A stretch of DNA of 64,000 nt from Actinomarina sp002308095 (GTDB taxonomy: Bacteria > Actinomycetota > Acidimicrobiia > Actinomarinales > Actinomarinaceae), in contig JBJKUL010000001.1 of the NCBI GenBank assembly GCA_045563135.1, forward strand, positions 936,961 through 1,000,960. Direction: 5' to 3'. The notes beneath the pieces were generated by a model, which saw only the letters and a list, made by a program, of their open reading frames with translations, did no database searches and had not been told where the DNA came from. This document shows, one piece after another, positions 8,422 to 17,427 of this stretch. Each line of letters starts with the position of its first letter. The first letter of the stretch is position 1. The translations under genes were made by a program, and so were the position numbers.

Positions 8422-8610
8422 GTGATGAGAGCGTCAACCAATATAAAGTATCTAACTTTCATAGCAGTTCTGATTATGGTGCTTTTTAGTGTCGAAATGA
8501 TACTAAGCCTTAATGGGATTGAAGAATCTATTGCATTCCCTATTTTCTGGATTGTCTTTTTCTTGTGGATTCTTTTTGGGAAAAAATTCTTACAGAAAAG
8601 AACAAAATGA
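8422..8610 (+). CDS. 62-residue two-helix membrane protein
   Basis: GTG at 8422 or ATG at 8425. TACTAT at 8412-8417 would fit a leaderless start at the ATG. Two hydrophobic helices with a basic C-terminus (FGKKFLQKRTK). It heads a run of four overlapping ORFs. No family recognised. Confidence 0.55.
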   Translation: MMRASTNIKYLTFIAVLIMVLFSVEMILSLNGIEESIAFPIFWIVFFLWILFGKKFLQKRTK

Positions 8611-8702
8611 GTTTTATTGAAGAATTAGAACGTATATGGGACACTTGGGAGATAATGCTTATTATTATTCCCATCATTATCTATCAATTATTTAAAAAAT
8701 GA
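8607..8702 (+). CDS. 31-residue single-helix microprotein
   Basis: ATG at 8607 overlaps the previous stop (ATGA), TGA at 8700-8702. An acidic amphipathic N-terminus (MSFIEELERIWDTWE) precedes an Ile-rich helix and a KK end, a plausible membrane microprotein. Support comes from precise ATGA coupling on both sides. Function unknown. Confidence 0.45.
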   Translation: MSFIEELERIWDTWEIMLIIIPIIIYQLFKK

Positions 8703-8872
8703 AAAAATTACTAACACTTAATCCTTTCATCTATTTTGCAACAGCATACACTTCTTACCCTTTGATGTATGTATTTGAAAACTCTAATATTTTTGTAAAT
8801 TATTTCTTTTTATTTTCATTCATTTCAAGTTCTGTCTTAGGTTTTATTAGTTTGGTTAATAAAAATGGTTAG
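8699..8872 (+). CDS. 57-residue two-helix membrane protein
   Basis: ATG at 8699 overlaps the previous stop (ATGA); TAG at 8870-8872 lies 8 nt inside the next gene. The product starts MKKLLTLNPF, is rich in Phe/Tyr/Leu and has two likely membrane segments. No family recognised. The chain of overlaps supports real translation. Confidence 0.5.
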   Translation: MKKLLTLNPFIYFATAYTSYPLMYVFENSNIFVNYFFLFSFISSSVLGFISLVNKNG

Positions 8873-9305
8873 TTCTTCCGCGACAACAGTTCAACAATAC
8901 ATAAATGAACTCGAAAGTGAAAAAGCTAAAGTGATCAGATATGTCCGAAAATTAATTCTTGAGAATCTACCAAAAGGAATAAAAGAAACGATGGACTGGG
9001 GAATGATTAATTATGAACTACCTCTTTCAACCTATCCAAAAACATATAATAAGAAACCTTTAAGCGTCATGTCTCTAGCGGCACAGAAGCATCATTTTGC
9101 ACTTTATTTACATGGAGTTTATTGTGACAAAGAGTTGTATGAATCTTTTTCTAAAGATGTAGTAGATGAGGTAGGAAAATTAGATATGGGTAAGTCGTGT
9201 TTACGTTTTACAAAAGTTGAGTTATTTCCTGAAAAGACTGTTTCTAAAGTTATAAAAACAATTACACCGGAAGTTTATATTGAGTGTTATGAGCGATATA
9301 AATAA
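8865..9305 (+). CDS. DUF1801 (YdhG-type, frataxin-like fold) protein
   Basis: 146 residues. The pattern VQQYINELESEKAKVIRYVRK followed by KGIKETMDWGMINYELP and SVMSLAAQKHHFALYL is typical of DUF1801, a small cytoplasmic alpha/beta domain of unknown biochemical role. Its ATG overlaps the preceding membrane ORF by 8 nt, so it ends the small-ORF operon. It converges with the MGMT-like gene with only 9 nt between. Confidence 0.8.
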   Translation: MVSSSATTVQQYINELESEKAKVIRYVRKLILENLPKGIKETMDWGMINYELPLSTYPKTYNKKPLSVMSLAAQKHHFALYLHGVYCDKELYESFSKDVVDEVGKLDMGKSCLRFTKVELFPEKTVSKVIKTITPEVYIECYERYK

Positions 9306-9314
9306 AAGATAATT

Positions 9315-9593
9315 CTAGGTAGTTGTTTTAGATTCACTTTCAAGCAATTCACGTTTACGCTCAATGCCCCCTTCAGCACTATAACCACCTAGGGACCCAT
9401 CTGAACGTAAAACTCTATGACATGGAACTTCTGGTGCATAAGGATTTTGAGCACAAGCATTAGCTACAGCTCTGGAACTATTTGGTCTGCCAATTGCTAT
9501 TGCTATCTCTTTGTACGTTTTAGTTTTCCCAGATGGAATTTTAAGAAGTTCTTTCCATACGGCAATTTGAAAATCTGTTCCGTCTAATTTCAT
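9315..9593 (-). CDS. Stand-alone MGMT-type DNA-alkyl transferase domain
   Basis: 92 residues covering only the DNA-binding and active-site domain of O6-alkylguanine-DNA alkyltransferase. It contains AVWKELLKIPSGKTKTYKEIA, RAVANACAQNP and the acceptor motif PCHRV with Cys58, so it is not an alkyltransferase-like protein (those have Trp). Full-length Ogt/Ada-C proteins are ~160 residues or more; the N-terminal ribonuclease-like domain is absent. It presumably removes alkyl groups from guanine in a suicide reaction or flags lesions for excision repair. Start ATG at 9593. Confidence 0.85.
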   Translation of the reverse strand: MKLDGTDFQIAVWKELLKIPSGKTKTYKEIAIAIGRPNSSRAVANACAQNPYAPEVPCHRVLRSDGSLGGYSAEGGIERKRELLESESKTTT

Positions 9594-9672
9594 ATCTACA
9601 TTTTAACACCTAGTTTTGATGAGTTACTAAAAATATTAGATGATATTTATGCCTCTAAGGTGAAGGGTTAGA

Positions 9673-10482
9673 CTAATTAAATCTTTCTTTTAAATCAGGA
9701 TCTATATTTGCAAGAACTAAAGACTTAAAGTCTTCATGGATAGATTTATTTGAAGCAATCAATAAATTTGAAGTTGTTGTCGGAAATAATTCATGTTCAT
9801 CAACAACAACGCCGCCTGCCTCTTTTAGGATAAGACTCGCCCCTAAAATGTCCCAGGGCTTCATGAAATATTCAAAATATCCATCAAATTTATTATCTGC
9901 AACCCAACAAACATCTAGTGCTGCTGAACCAAACCTTCTTACTCCACCCGTGGTTTTAAGAATTGAGAGGAAAGTCTGAATGTATTGCTCTCCAAACTCC
10001 AACCTGTCATATGGAAAACCTGTGGCAATAATAGCTTTCTCAAATGATGTATCTTTTGTGACTTCTAATTTTTTAGAATTTTTATATGCACCCTTATCTG
10101 TATAACCTTCATATAAGTTTTCTTGAAAAATATCATACACATAAGTTTGTACGGGTACTTTATTGACTAGTAGAGTCAAGGTGATTGCGACTTGTGGTAT
10201 ATTGTTGGCATAGTTCACAGTCCCATCCAAGGGATCGATTAACCATGATCTTCCATTAGAAGAAATAACTTCATCAGATTCTTCTGAAATAATTCCATCC
10301 TCTGGAAAGTATTTTGAGATAGCCTCTATCAGAATTTCCTCAGATTTAAGATCTGCATTTGTAACTAAATCTACCACTGCGTCTTTTGAATCAACTGTAA
10401 AATCATCTCTCATATCTTTTATAGTTTTAGCAGCATCTAAGACAGCATTATTTAATTCATATATATCGAAAGAAGTATTCAT
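9673..10482 (-). CDS. Inositol monophosphatase family protein
   Basis: 269 residues of the metal-dependent IMPase/SuhB family. The metal and substrate signatures are DLVTNADLKSEE, GIISEES, DPLDGTVNYAN and KPWDILGASLILKEAGG. Possible substrates are myo-inositol-1-phosphate, PAP or histidinol phosphate; the sequence alone does not decide. It follows the fused oxidoreductase gene by 2 nt, within a likely birA-oxidoreductase-IMPase operon. No membrane or signal segments. Confidence 0.88.
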   Translation of the reverse strand: MNTSFDIYELNNAVLDAAKTIKDMRDDFTVDSKDAVVDLVTNADLKSEEILIEAISKYFPEDGIISEESDEVISSNGRSWLIDPLDGTVNYANNIPQVAITLTLLVNKVPVQTYVYDIFQENLYEGYTDKGAYKNSKKLEVTKDTSFEKAIIATGFPYDRLEFGEQYIQTFLSILKTTGGVRRFGSAALDVCWVADNKFDGYFEYFMKPWDILGASLILKEAGGVVVDEHELFPTTTSNLLIASNKSIHEDFKSLVLANIDPDLKERFN

Positions 10483-10484
10483 GC

Positions 10485-12602
10485 CTATGAAAAAATACTG
10501 TGTTGAGAACCTGAATTCATAAAATCTTGGGAGTAAATTGCTGCCTTAGCAACAGATCTAAGTTCGAGCCAAGTATATGGATTATTTGACTCACCTTTTA
10601 CATAGGAGAGAAAAGTCTGAATAGCTTCTTTATGACCTTTACCTTTTGAAAATACTTTACTTTTATCATCAGATCCTTCTAGGTATCTCAGCATCTGGAA
10701 ATCTTCCATTATATAGGAGTTGCCACCACCATGAACTTCTATTCGTTCTTTAGCTAATGCTTGGTTTGTCTCACTAAAATATTGAATTGCTGCATGAGAA
10801 CCGTTAGCAAAATTAATATTAATAAATACTTGGTTATCTAAAGCCGTATCATTTTCTTTATCAATAGGTGATGATGCGGAGATGCTTTGTGGTAGTGAAT
10901 CAAACAAATATGAAGCTAAATCTATTGCATGCACAGCCTCGCCGACTACTCTCCCTCCACCAATTTCTTTCATATTCGTCCAGTGGTCTTTATCTAAAGA
11001 GGGGACACTAAAACGAAAATTAATACTGTTTGCTGGAGAAGTGTTTAATTTTGATTTAATAAATTGGGTAGCTTCAGCAAACCTCCTATTAAAACCAAGG
11101 AAAATCTTAGGGTTCTCCGCATTGTACATTGCTTCCTCAATTGCGGTCAGAGATTCAACTTCCAAAGCTAGAGGTTTTTCAACATACACTGCTTTTCCGG
11201 CGTCAACAGCTTTAATTACCAACTCTGCATGATTGTGGTGTTGTGTAAGGATAAAGACTGCATCTATCTCTTCGGATTCAAAAATTTCACTTTCTGTAGA
11301 GTATTTGTTCTTTATTTTGAAATTTCTTGAGAGTACTTCAGCACTTAAACCCCCTGAGGATGCAACTCCTACCACTTCACACTCTTTTTTTAGCTCTCTC
11401 AAAATTGGAAGAATAGTTGATGATGCAAAGTTTCCAGCACCAATTATTCCTAGTTTTATTTTTTTACTATCTATTGAACTTTCAGTGTCCTGCTTTTCAA
11501 AATCAATCTTTGGTTCATTAGTTAAGTCATACCTTAGAACAATAGAGAGAGGCTTCTCATCAGAGTCAAATCGTTCGTAAATTGAAGGAGAGTCTACAAA
11601 ATCTATCTCCTCAGAAATCATATCGCTTAGAGAGAGCTGATTTGTTTGTAAGAGTTGTAAAAAAGCAGAGAAATTTCTATTTTCTGTCCATCGAACATGT
11701 TCTATTGGATAGTCATTACCAAGAACCTCATACTGTTTATCATACCTGCCTGGACCATACGACTTTGAAACCACTAACTCTAACTCTTTATAGTAAAATT
11801 CATTTCTTGAAATATTTAGAGGAATATCACCTACAACAACTATTTTCGCTTTATTCCTGGCTATTCGTGTTGCAACTTCTATAGGCTCATTACTTGATGA
11901 TGCGGCTGTAATAATAACGGCATCTACATTTTCTGAATTTATACTTTTATCACTAATAGCTTGCTCAATTGAAGTATAAAAATTATCTCTATCTTGAGTT
12001 CTTTTCTCATCTGGATCAATACCAATTACTTCTGATCCCTGAGCTTCTGCTAATCTACAAACAAGTTGACCCACTATCCCCAATCCGATTACAACTATCT
12101 TTGAACCAAGGGTAGTTTCTGAAAGTCGTAAACCATGTAGAGCAATACTTCCAAGAACCGTAAAGGCTGCTTCTTTTTCAGAAGTTTCATCAGGCATTCT
12201 TGAACACAAATTTTGATTAACGGTTACATACTCAGCGTGAGCACCATTAGAAACAACTTTATCTCCAACATGGAAATCTTTTACATCTTTACCAGTTTGG
12301 ATAACTTCTCCACATGAGCTGTATCCAAGTTGTAGAGGTAAAACATTTTTTGGAAATACAGCATCAATTACAGCTCCTAGACCCTCTTTTTTAAGAAGAT
12401 CTAGTCCCTTGCTAATATTTGAAGAATCTTGTAATTTATCTGTGACAGATTTATTTGCTGACTCAATTGAAGCAAGCTCTGTACCTGAAGATACAACTGA
12501 GTAGTGATTCCTAATTAATACTTCATTTGGACCAGGTTGAGGAATGGGGGTATCCCAAATGACTGGTACTGGGTTATTTCTCTCAACGACTAACTGTTTC
12601 AT
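10485..12602 (-). CDS. Fused MDR dehydrogenase and Gfo/Idh/MocA oxidoreductase
   Basis: 705 residues with two redox domains. Residues 1-~360 are a zinc-type medium-chain dehydrogenase (QPGPNEVLIRNHYSV, Rossmann IVVIGLGIVGQLVC); from ~380 a Gfo/Idh/MocA domain follows (LGIIGAGNFASS, VYVEKPLALE, NRRFAEA). This bi-domain arrangement is known, often near polysaccharide or cyclitol genes. It presumably acts on a sugar-like substrate with NAD(P)H; the substrate is unknown. The nearby IMPase suggests cyclitol or sugar-phosphate chemistry (inference). Both nucleotide-binding motifs look intact. Confidence 0.85.
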   Translation of the reverse strand: MKQLVVERNNPVPVIWDTPIPQPGPNEVLIRNHYSVVSSGTELASIESANKSVTDKLQDSSNISKGLDLLKKEGLGAVIDAVFPKNVLPLQLGYSSCGEVIQTGKDVKDFHVGDKVVSNGAHAEYVTVNQNLCSRMPDETSEKEAAFTVLGSIALHGLRLSETTLGSKIVVIGLGIVGQLVCRLAEAQGSEVIGIDPDEKRTQDRDNFYTSIEQAISDKSINSENVDAVIITAASSSNEPIEVATRIARNKAKIVVVGDIPLNISRNEFYYKELELVVSKSYGPGRYDKQYEVLGNDYPIEHVRWTENRNFSAFLQLLQTNQLSLSDMISEEIDFVDSPSIYERFDSDEKPLSIVLRYDLTNEPKIDFEKQDTESSIDSKKIKLGIIGAGNFASSTILPILRELKKECEVVGVASSGGLSAEVLSRNFKIKNKYSTESEIFESEEIDAVFILTQHHNHAELVIKAVDAGKAVYVEKPLALEVESLTAIEEAMYNAENPKIFLGFNRRFAEATQFIKSKLNTSPANSINFRFSVPSLDKDHWTNMKEIGGGRVVGEAVHAIDLASYLFDSLPQSISASSPIDKENDTALDNQVFININFANGSHAAIQYFSETNQALAKERIEVHGGGNSYIMEDFQMLRYLEGSDDKSKVFSKGKGHKEAIQTFLSYVKGESNNPYTWLELRSVAKAAIYSQDFMNSGSQHSIFS

Positions 12603-12628
12603 TTAATAATCACCTTTAATAATGATAC

Positions 12629-13285
12629 CTACTTCACTTCTGATATTAAGGGAGAGGTTAAATTAATCATCTCTCCTGAGATTGTTTCAACTATTAAAGA
12701 ACCATCTTCTGCAATATCTCTCGCCCAGCCTCTTCCGTCTGGGTATTCGATCAGTTTTCCGAGTGTTGTTAATTTTGATCTGTATTCATTTAAATCAAAT
12801 TTTTCATTTTGAATAGTACTTAAAGTTTGCTCTGCCCATCTTGTAGCATCCTGGTTTATTTTCTCATTTTCAATTTTTTCGTTATACAAAGATGCAGCAT
12901 TTGGAAGCCCTGGATTGTCCCAGAAATAATTTATACCCATACCTATACAAATTTTATTATCCCTCTCCTCAACTAAAATTCCCCCCACTTTTGATTCTTT
13001 TAATAAAATGTCATTTGGCCACTTGAGCTTTAGTTCAACATCGATAATTGTGTCTAAAAATGTATAACCTGCAATTAAAGGAATTAAGGTTTTCGTAAAA
13101 CCATCGGGAACCTTTGTAAATACTAGAGAACTGGCCAGAGCTTGGTCAGCATTTTGCCAATCATTGTTATCTGTGCCTCGTCCTTTTTCTTGGAAATAGC
13201 TAATTACAAGTAGGGGTTCTGACTCAAAATTGTCTAGTGCATAATCTTGTGTATTGTAAATAGAATCAAAAAAAACTACTTTCAT
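12629..13285 (-). CDS. birA: Biotin--protein ligase without HTH domain
   Basis: 218 residues, a group I biotin ligase lacking the N-terminal winged helix, so it cannot act as a biotin repressor. Motifs are QEKGRGTDN (a divergent biotinyl-AMP loop, usually GRGRxGR), LKWPNDILL and KVGGILVEE. It transfers biotin to the carrier lysine of the carboxylase alpha subunit encoded divergently at 15362. It shares the 65-bp divergent region with the carboxylase/fatty-acid operon and sits near bioY. Confidence 0.92.
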   Translation of the reverse strand: MKVVFFDSIYNTQDYALDNFESEPLLVISYFQEKGRGTDNNDWQNADQALASSLVFTKVPDGFTKTLIPLIAGYTFLDTIIDVELKLKWPNDILLKESKVGGILVEERDNKICIGMGINYFWDNPGLPNAASLYNEKIENEKINQDATRWAEQTLSTIQNEKFDLNEYRSKLTTLGKLIEYPDGRGWARDIAEDGSLIVETISGEMINLTSPLISEVK

Positions 13286-13350
13286 GGTGTTACTTCTTTA
13301 CATATATATAGGTCAAATACTTACACTAACAATAAACAAGAAAGACGAGC

Positions 13351-14838
13351 ATGTCAGACGAAAATTTAGCTCAAATAAGGGATGAAAAGGCAAAAAAAGT
13401 CCAACATCCAAAAGGTAAGTTAACAGCTTATGAAAGAATTAACCTTGTTTTAGATGAGGGATCTTTTAATGAGATTGATGAAAATGTCTCTTCTGAAGCA
13501 AATCCTGATGGTGAAGCAGTCATAACTGGTTCTGGAACAATCCATGGAAGACCTGTCTATATATACTCAGAAGATTTCTCCATTATGGGGGGAAGTCTTG
13601 GAGAAGTTGTTGCAAAAAAAATTCTAAGAGTAATGGACCTCGCTTTAGAAGCAAGGGCTCCAATTATTGGAATTAAAGATTCTGGCGGTGCTCGTATACA
13701 AGAAGGTATCTCATCTTTATATGGATATGCCCAAATATTTAAGAAAAATGTACAGGCATCAGGAAAGATTCCACAGATCTCTGTGATTGTTGGCCCCTCA
13801 GCAGGTGGAGCTGTCTATAGTCCGGCGTTAACGGATTTCATATTTCAGGTTAAAGATATAGGACAACTTTATGTCACTGGACCAGCAGTCGTTAAAACAG
13901 TAACGGGTGAAGACGTTAGTTTTGAAGAGCTTGGAGGCATAGAGGCTCATGGAACACTTTCCGGAGTAAGTCATCAGATTTGTGAAGATGAACAACAGGC
14001 ATTTGACGAAGTGCGTTACCTCCTAAGCTTCTTACCACAGTCAGCAGAACAAAAACCACCTGTATTCATTACTGAGGATGACACAGAAAAATCAGTTGAT
14101 ATATTAGATTCTTTTATTCCTGAAAATAGGAATCAGCCTTATGACATGAATGATGTCATAAATAATATTGTGGATGATGGTGAACAATATCCTATTCATG
14201 CAAACTATGCATTAAATATTATCACTACATTGGCAAGAATTAATGGAAACACTATAGGAATTATTGGCAACCAGCCATTAGAAGTTGCTGGCGTATTAGA
14301 TATTGATGCATCCGAAAAAGCTGCACGCTTTGTACGTTTTTGTGATGCTTTTAATATACCCCTTCTTACACTTGTTGATGTACCCGGATTTCTACCTGGT
14401 GTTGAGCAAGAGCATGGTGGAATCATAAAAAGTGGTGCTAAGTTGCTTTATGCATACTCAGAAGCAACAGTTGCAAGAGTATGTGTGGTTGTCAGAAAAG
14501 CATATGGTGGTGCCTATATTGTTATGGATTCAATGGGTCTTGGAGCAGATAAACTGTTTGCTTGGCCAAGTGCTGAAATTGCAGTTATGGGTGCCGAAGG
14601 AGCTGTGGATATTATTAATAAAAAAGAAATTAAAGAGGCAGCAGATAAAGATGCAGTAAAAGCCCGACTTGTCGACGAATACAATGAAAAATTTAGTAAC
14701 CCTGATATTGCAGCAAAACTTGGATTGGTCGATAAAATTATTAAACCAAGCGAAACAAGAAAAGTTGTTACGGAGGCTTTTAAAGAGCTGGTAAATAAAA
14801 CTAACTTAGGAGATAAGCATGGAAACATTCCCCTCTAA
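13351..14838 (+). CDS. Acyl-CoA carboxylase, carboxyltransferase (beta) subunit
   Basis: 495 residues of the PccB/AccD-type carboxyltransferase: an N-terminal domain with GKLTAYERINLVLDEGSF and GSGTIHGRPVYIYSEDFSIM, and a C-terminal domain with DVPGFLPGVEQEHGGIIK and RKAYGGAYIVM. It moves the carboxyl group from biotin to acetyl- or propionyl-CoA. Being the first gene of an operon that continues through fabD to fabF, it probably supplies malonyl-CoA, although sequence does not exclude propionyl-CoA. Its last 20 nt overlap bioY. Confidence 0.92.
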   Translation: MSDENLAQIRDEKAKKVQHPKGKLTAYERINLVLDEGSFNEIDENVSSEANPDGEAVITGSGTIHGRPVYIYSEDFSIMGGSLGEVVAKKILRVMDLALEARAPIIGIKDSGGARIQEGISSLYGYAQIFKKNVQASGKIPQISVIVGPSAGGAVYSPALTDFIFQVKDIGQLYVTGPAVVKTVTGEDVSFEELGGIEAHGTLSGVSHQICEDEQQAFDEVRYLLSFLPQSAEQKPPVFITEDDTEKSVDILDSFIPENRNQPYDMNDVINNIVDDGEQYPIHANYALNIITTLARINGNTIGIIGNQPLEVAGVLDIDASEKAARFVRFCDAFNIPLLTLVDVPGFLPGVEQEHGGIIKSGAKLLYAYSEATVARVCVVVRKAYGGAYIVMDSMGLGADKLFAWPSAEIAVMGAEGAVDIINKKEIKEAADKDAVKARLVDEYNEKFSNPDIAAKLGLVDKIIKPSETRKVVTEAFKELVNKTNLGDKHGNIPL

Positions 14839-15358
14839 AAATATTCCTATTACATGGGTAGAAAAAGGCACGCTTGCAAGAAATTTATTTCTTTCATTTG
14901 GCTTTGCAATAATCACCGCATTAAGTGCTCAAATTAGAATAGAACTTCCAATCACACCAGTACCTATTACAGCACAAACATTTGTAGTTATCTTAGCTGG
15001 TCTATTGCTTGGAAGTACATTTGGTTCACTCAGTATGTTGATGTACTTGTTTACCGGTTTAGCTGGACTTCCTTTTTTCTCAGGAAGTGTTGCAGGTCTT
15101 GCTATTTTAAAGAGTCCAACAATTGGTTATATCATCGGCTTCTTTTTAGCTGCACAGATTGTTGGTAGGCTTTCTCATACACCTTTACTTGCAATCGTGA
15201 TGGGAACTGGCATGATTTATTTGAGTGGAGTATTTGGACTCACGCTCATATTAAATATTTCAGTAATTGAAGCATTCACTATTGGGGTTGTTCCCTTTCT
15301 AATAGGTGACTTAATAAAAGGATTTGGCGCAGTATTAATTGCATACAAAATCAAGTAA
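14819..15358 (+). CDS. bioY: BioY biotin-uptake S component
   Basis: 179 residues, about six membrane helices, with BioY features: LSAQIRIELPITPVPITAQTF at the N-terminal third, LLGSTFGSLSMLMYLFTGLAGLPFF, and the C-terminal FLIGDLIKG. It binds biotin at the cell surface and transports it with or without an ECF module; no EcfA/EcfT genes are nearby. It lies between the two carboxylase subunits (20-nt overlap upstream, 3-nt gap downstream), linking biotin uptake with the biotin-dependent enzyme. Confidence 0.93.
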   Translation: METFPSKNIPITWVEKGTLARNLFLSFGFAIITALSAQIRIELPITPVPITAQTFVVILAGLLLGSTFGSLSMLMYLFTGLAGLPFFSGSVAGLAILKSPTIGYIIGFFLAAQIVGRLSHTPLLAIVMGTGMIYLSGVFGLTLILNISVIEAFTIGVVPFLIGDLIKGFGAVLIAYKIK

Positions 15359-15361
15359 CTT

Positions 15362-17050
15362 ATGACTGAAAAAAGACTTCTTATAGCAAATCGTGGTGAA
15401 ATAGCACTTCGAATAATCCGTTCAGCAAAAGAAATGGGTCTTTATACTATTGCTGTTTATTCAGATGTTGATACTGACTCACTACATGTAAAAAGAGCAG
15501 ATGAGTCTTACTATCTTGGTGGATCTCTTCCAGCAGAGAGCTACAGAAATATTAAAAATTTGATGAAAGCTATTGAAGAAACAAAAGCTGACTTGGTTCA
15601 TCCCGGATATGGATTTCTTGCTGAAAATGCCGACTTTGCAAAAGCCGTGCAGAAAAAAGGAGTCACCTGGATAGGGCCAAATCCAGAAACAATAAAATCT
15701 ATGGGTGACAAAATTGAATCCAGGAAACTTATATCAAAAGCAGGGTTACAACCTGTCCCCGGTCAGTTAAAACCATCAAGAACAAAGAGAGAAGCACTAA
15801 AAGACGCTAATCGATTTGGGTATCCGGTGGCACTAAAAGCAGCTCATGGTGGTGGTGGAAAAGGTTTAAGAATCGTAAAAAATGATAATGAACTAGATGA
15901 AAATTTTGAAATTGTTAAACGAGAAAGTGAAGCATATTTTGGTTCAGACCAAGTCTATGTTGAAAAGTTCATAAAACCTGCAAGACATGTTGAGACACAA
16001 ATTCTTAGTGATAAATTTGGCAACCATGTTTATCTCGGAGAACGTGATTGCTCTCTACAGAGAAGAAATCAAAAACTCATTGAAGAGAGTCCACCAATAT
16101 GGCTTTCCGAATATGGACAAGAAAAACTTAAAGATGCAACCATGCGAATTGCAAATATCTCTAATTATGTAAATGCTGGAACGGTTGAGTTCTTAGCTGA
16201 TGCAGATGAGAATTTTTATTTTCTAGAAATGAATACTCGCCTACAGGTTGAACATACCGTCACTGAGATGCGTTATGGAATTGATATTGTTAAAGAGCAA
16301 ATAAAGATAGCAATGGGGAATTCACTAGAAGATTTTATAGTTGAGCCTAGAGGGCACAGTATTGAATTTAGAATCAATGCCGAAGACCCAACTAATAGCT
16401 TTTTACCTACTCCTGGAACAATCACAGAATATAGAGAGCCAATGGGAAATGGGGTTCGTGTTGATGGATGGGTAAAAACTGGAACAGCCATCTCCCACTT
16501 TTATGACAATTTAATTGCCAAGTTAATTGTTTGGGGTGTGTCTAGAGAGGAAGCATTATCTAAGGGTCAACGTTGCCTAGAAGAATATATCGTTGGAGGA
16601 ATCCCAACAACTATCAATGTTTTATCTGATGTCCTTAAAACAAAAGAATTTAAAGAAGGACGAGTTCATGTAAAGTTTTTAGAAGAAAATTTCAAAATCA
16701 AAGAAGTTGAAGAGGAAATAAGCTCTGATCGACCAAGTAAAGTGAACATATCACTTGATGAAACTGGTTCTCCGACACTTGCACCACAACCACCAAAAAA
16801 AATTGGTATGGATTTAACTGGAAGTATTAAGAATCCAGGCATAATAACTGCAAACATGCAAGGGACGATCATGGATACCATGACGAAAAAAGGTAAAAAA
16901 GTTAAAAAAGGAGATTCACTCTTTGTATTAGAAGCAATGAAGATGGAAAATGTTATAACGGCTCCTATAAATGGTGTAGTGAAAGAATTCAATATTAAAA
17001 AAGGTCAGCCTGTAAATAAAGGCGATGTCCTTGTCGAGATAGAATTGTAA
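15362..17050 (+). CDS. Acyl-CoA carboxylase, biotin carboxylase plus BCCP (alpha) subunit
   Basis: 562 residues. A biotin carboxylase domain (1-~450) has LLIANRGEIALRI, the ATP loop AAHGGGGKGLRI, ERDCSLQRRNQK and FLEMNTRLQVEHTVTE. A linker is followed by the C-terminal biotinyl domain with EAMKMEN, biotinylated Lys527. It carboxylates its own biotin for the beta subunit encoded at 13351. It shows the actinobacterial alpha-subunit layout rather than separate AccB/AccC. The stop overlaps acpS by one base. Confidence 0.94.
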   Translation: MTEKRLLIANRGEIALRIIRSAKEMGLYTIAVYSDVDTDSLHVKRADESYYLGGSLPAESYRNIKNLMKAIEETKADLVHPGYGFLAENADFAKAVQKKGVTWIGPNPETIKSMGDKIESRKLISKAGLQPVPGQLKPSRTKREALKDANRFGYPVALKAAHGGGGKGLRIVKNDNELDENFEIVKRESEAYFGSDQVYVEKFIKPARHVETQILSDKFGNHVYLGERDCSLQRRNQKLIEESPPIWLSEYGQEKLKDATMRIANISNYVNAGTVEFLADADENFYFLEMNTRLQVEHTVTEMRYGIDIVKEQIKIAMGNSLEDFIVEPRGHSIEFRINAEDPTNSFLPTPGTITEYREPMGNGVRVDGWVKTGTAISHFYDNLIAKLIVWGVSREEALSKGQRCLEEYIVGGIPTTINVLSDVLKTKEFKEGRVHVKFLEENFKIKEVEEEISSDRPSKVNISLDETGSPTLAPQPPKKIGMDLTGSIKNPGIITANMQGTIMDTMTKKGKKVKKGDSLFVLEAMKMENVITAPINGVVKEFNIKKGQPVNKGDVLVEIEL

Positions 17051-17427
17051 TGACAAGCATATTTGGTGTAGGAGTTGACCAAGTTAATCTAAATCGAGTT
17101 AGAAAACTTTTAGAAAAAAACCAATCTAAGTTTGAAAAAAGATGTTTCACAAAAAATGAAATAATCTATGCAAATAGATTTAACGATCCATCCAAAAGAT
17201 TAGGTGCTAGATTTGCAGGAAAAGAAGCTGTTATGAAATCTCTTGGCAAAGGATGGCGTCAGTTGAACTGGAAAGAAATAGAGATTACTGGTGGTGGAAA
17301 ACCGACTGTCATTCTTCATGGGAAAGCAGCAGAATTGGCTTCTGAACAAAATATAAAAGATGTCCACATCTCTTTATCTCATGAACAAGAAATGGCCATT
17401 GCTTTTGCTGTCTCTGAGGTAGTGTAA
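17050..17427 (+). CDS. acpS: Holo-[acyl-carrier-protein] synthase
   Basis: 125 residues. It transfers 4'-phosphopantetheine from CoA to the Ser of ACP. Motifs are GVGVDQVNLNRV (an Asp metal ligand at the N-terminus, here D-Q rather than the usual D-[IL]), FAGKEAVMKSLGKGW and VHISLSHEQEMAIAFAV. It overlaps the flanking genes by one base each in the lipid operon, and its substrate AcpP is encoded 2.8 kb downstream. Confidence 0.92.
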   Translation: MTSIFGVGVDQVNLNRVRKLLEKNQSKFEKRCFTKNEIIYANRFNDPSKRLGARFAGKEAVMKSLGKGWRQLNWKEIEITGGGKPTVILHGKAAELASEQNIKDVHISLSHEQEMAIAFAVSEVV

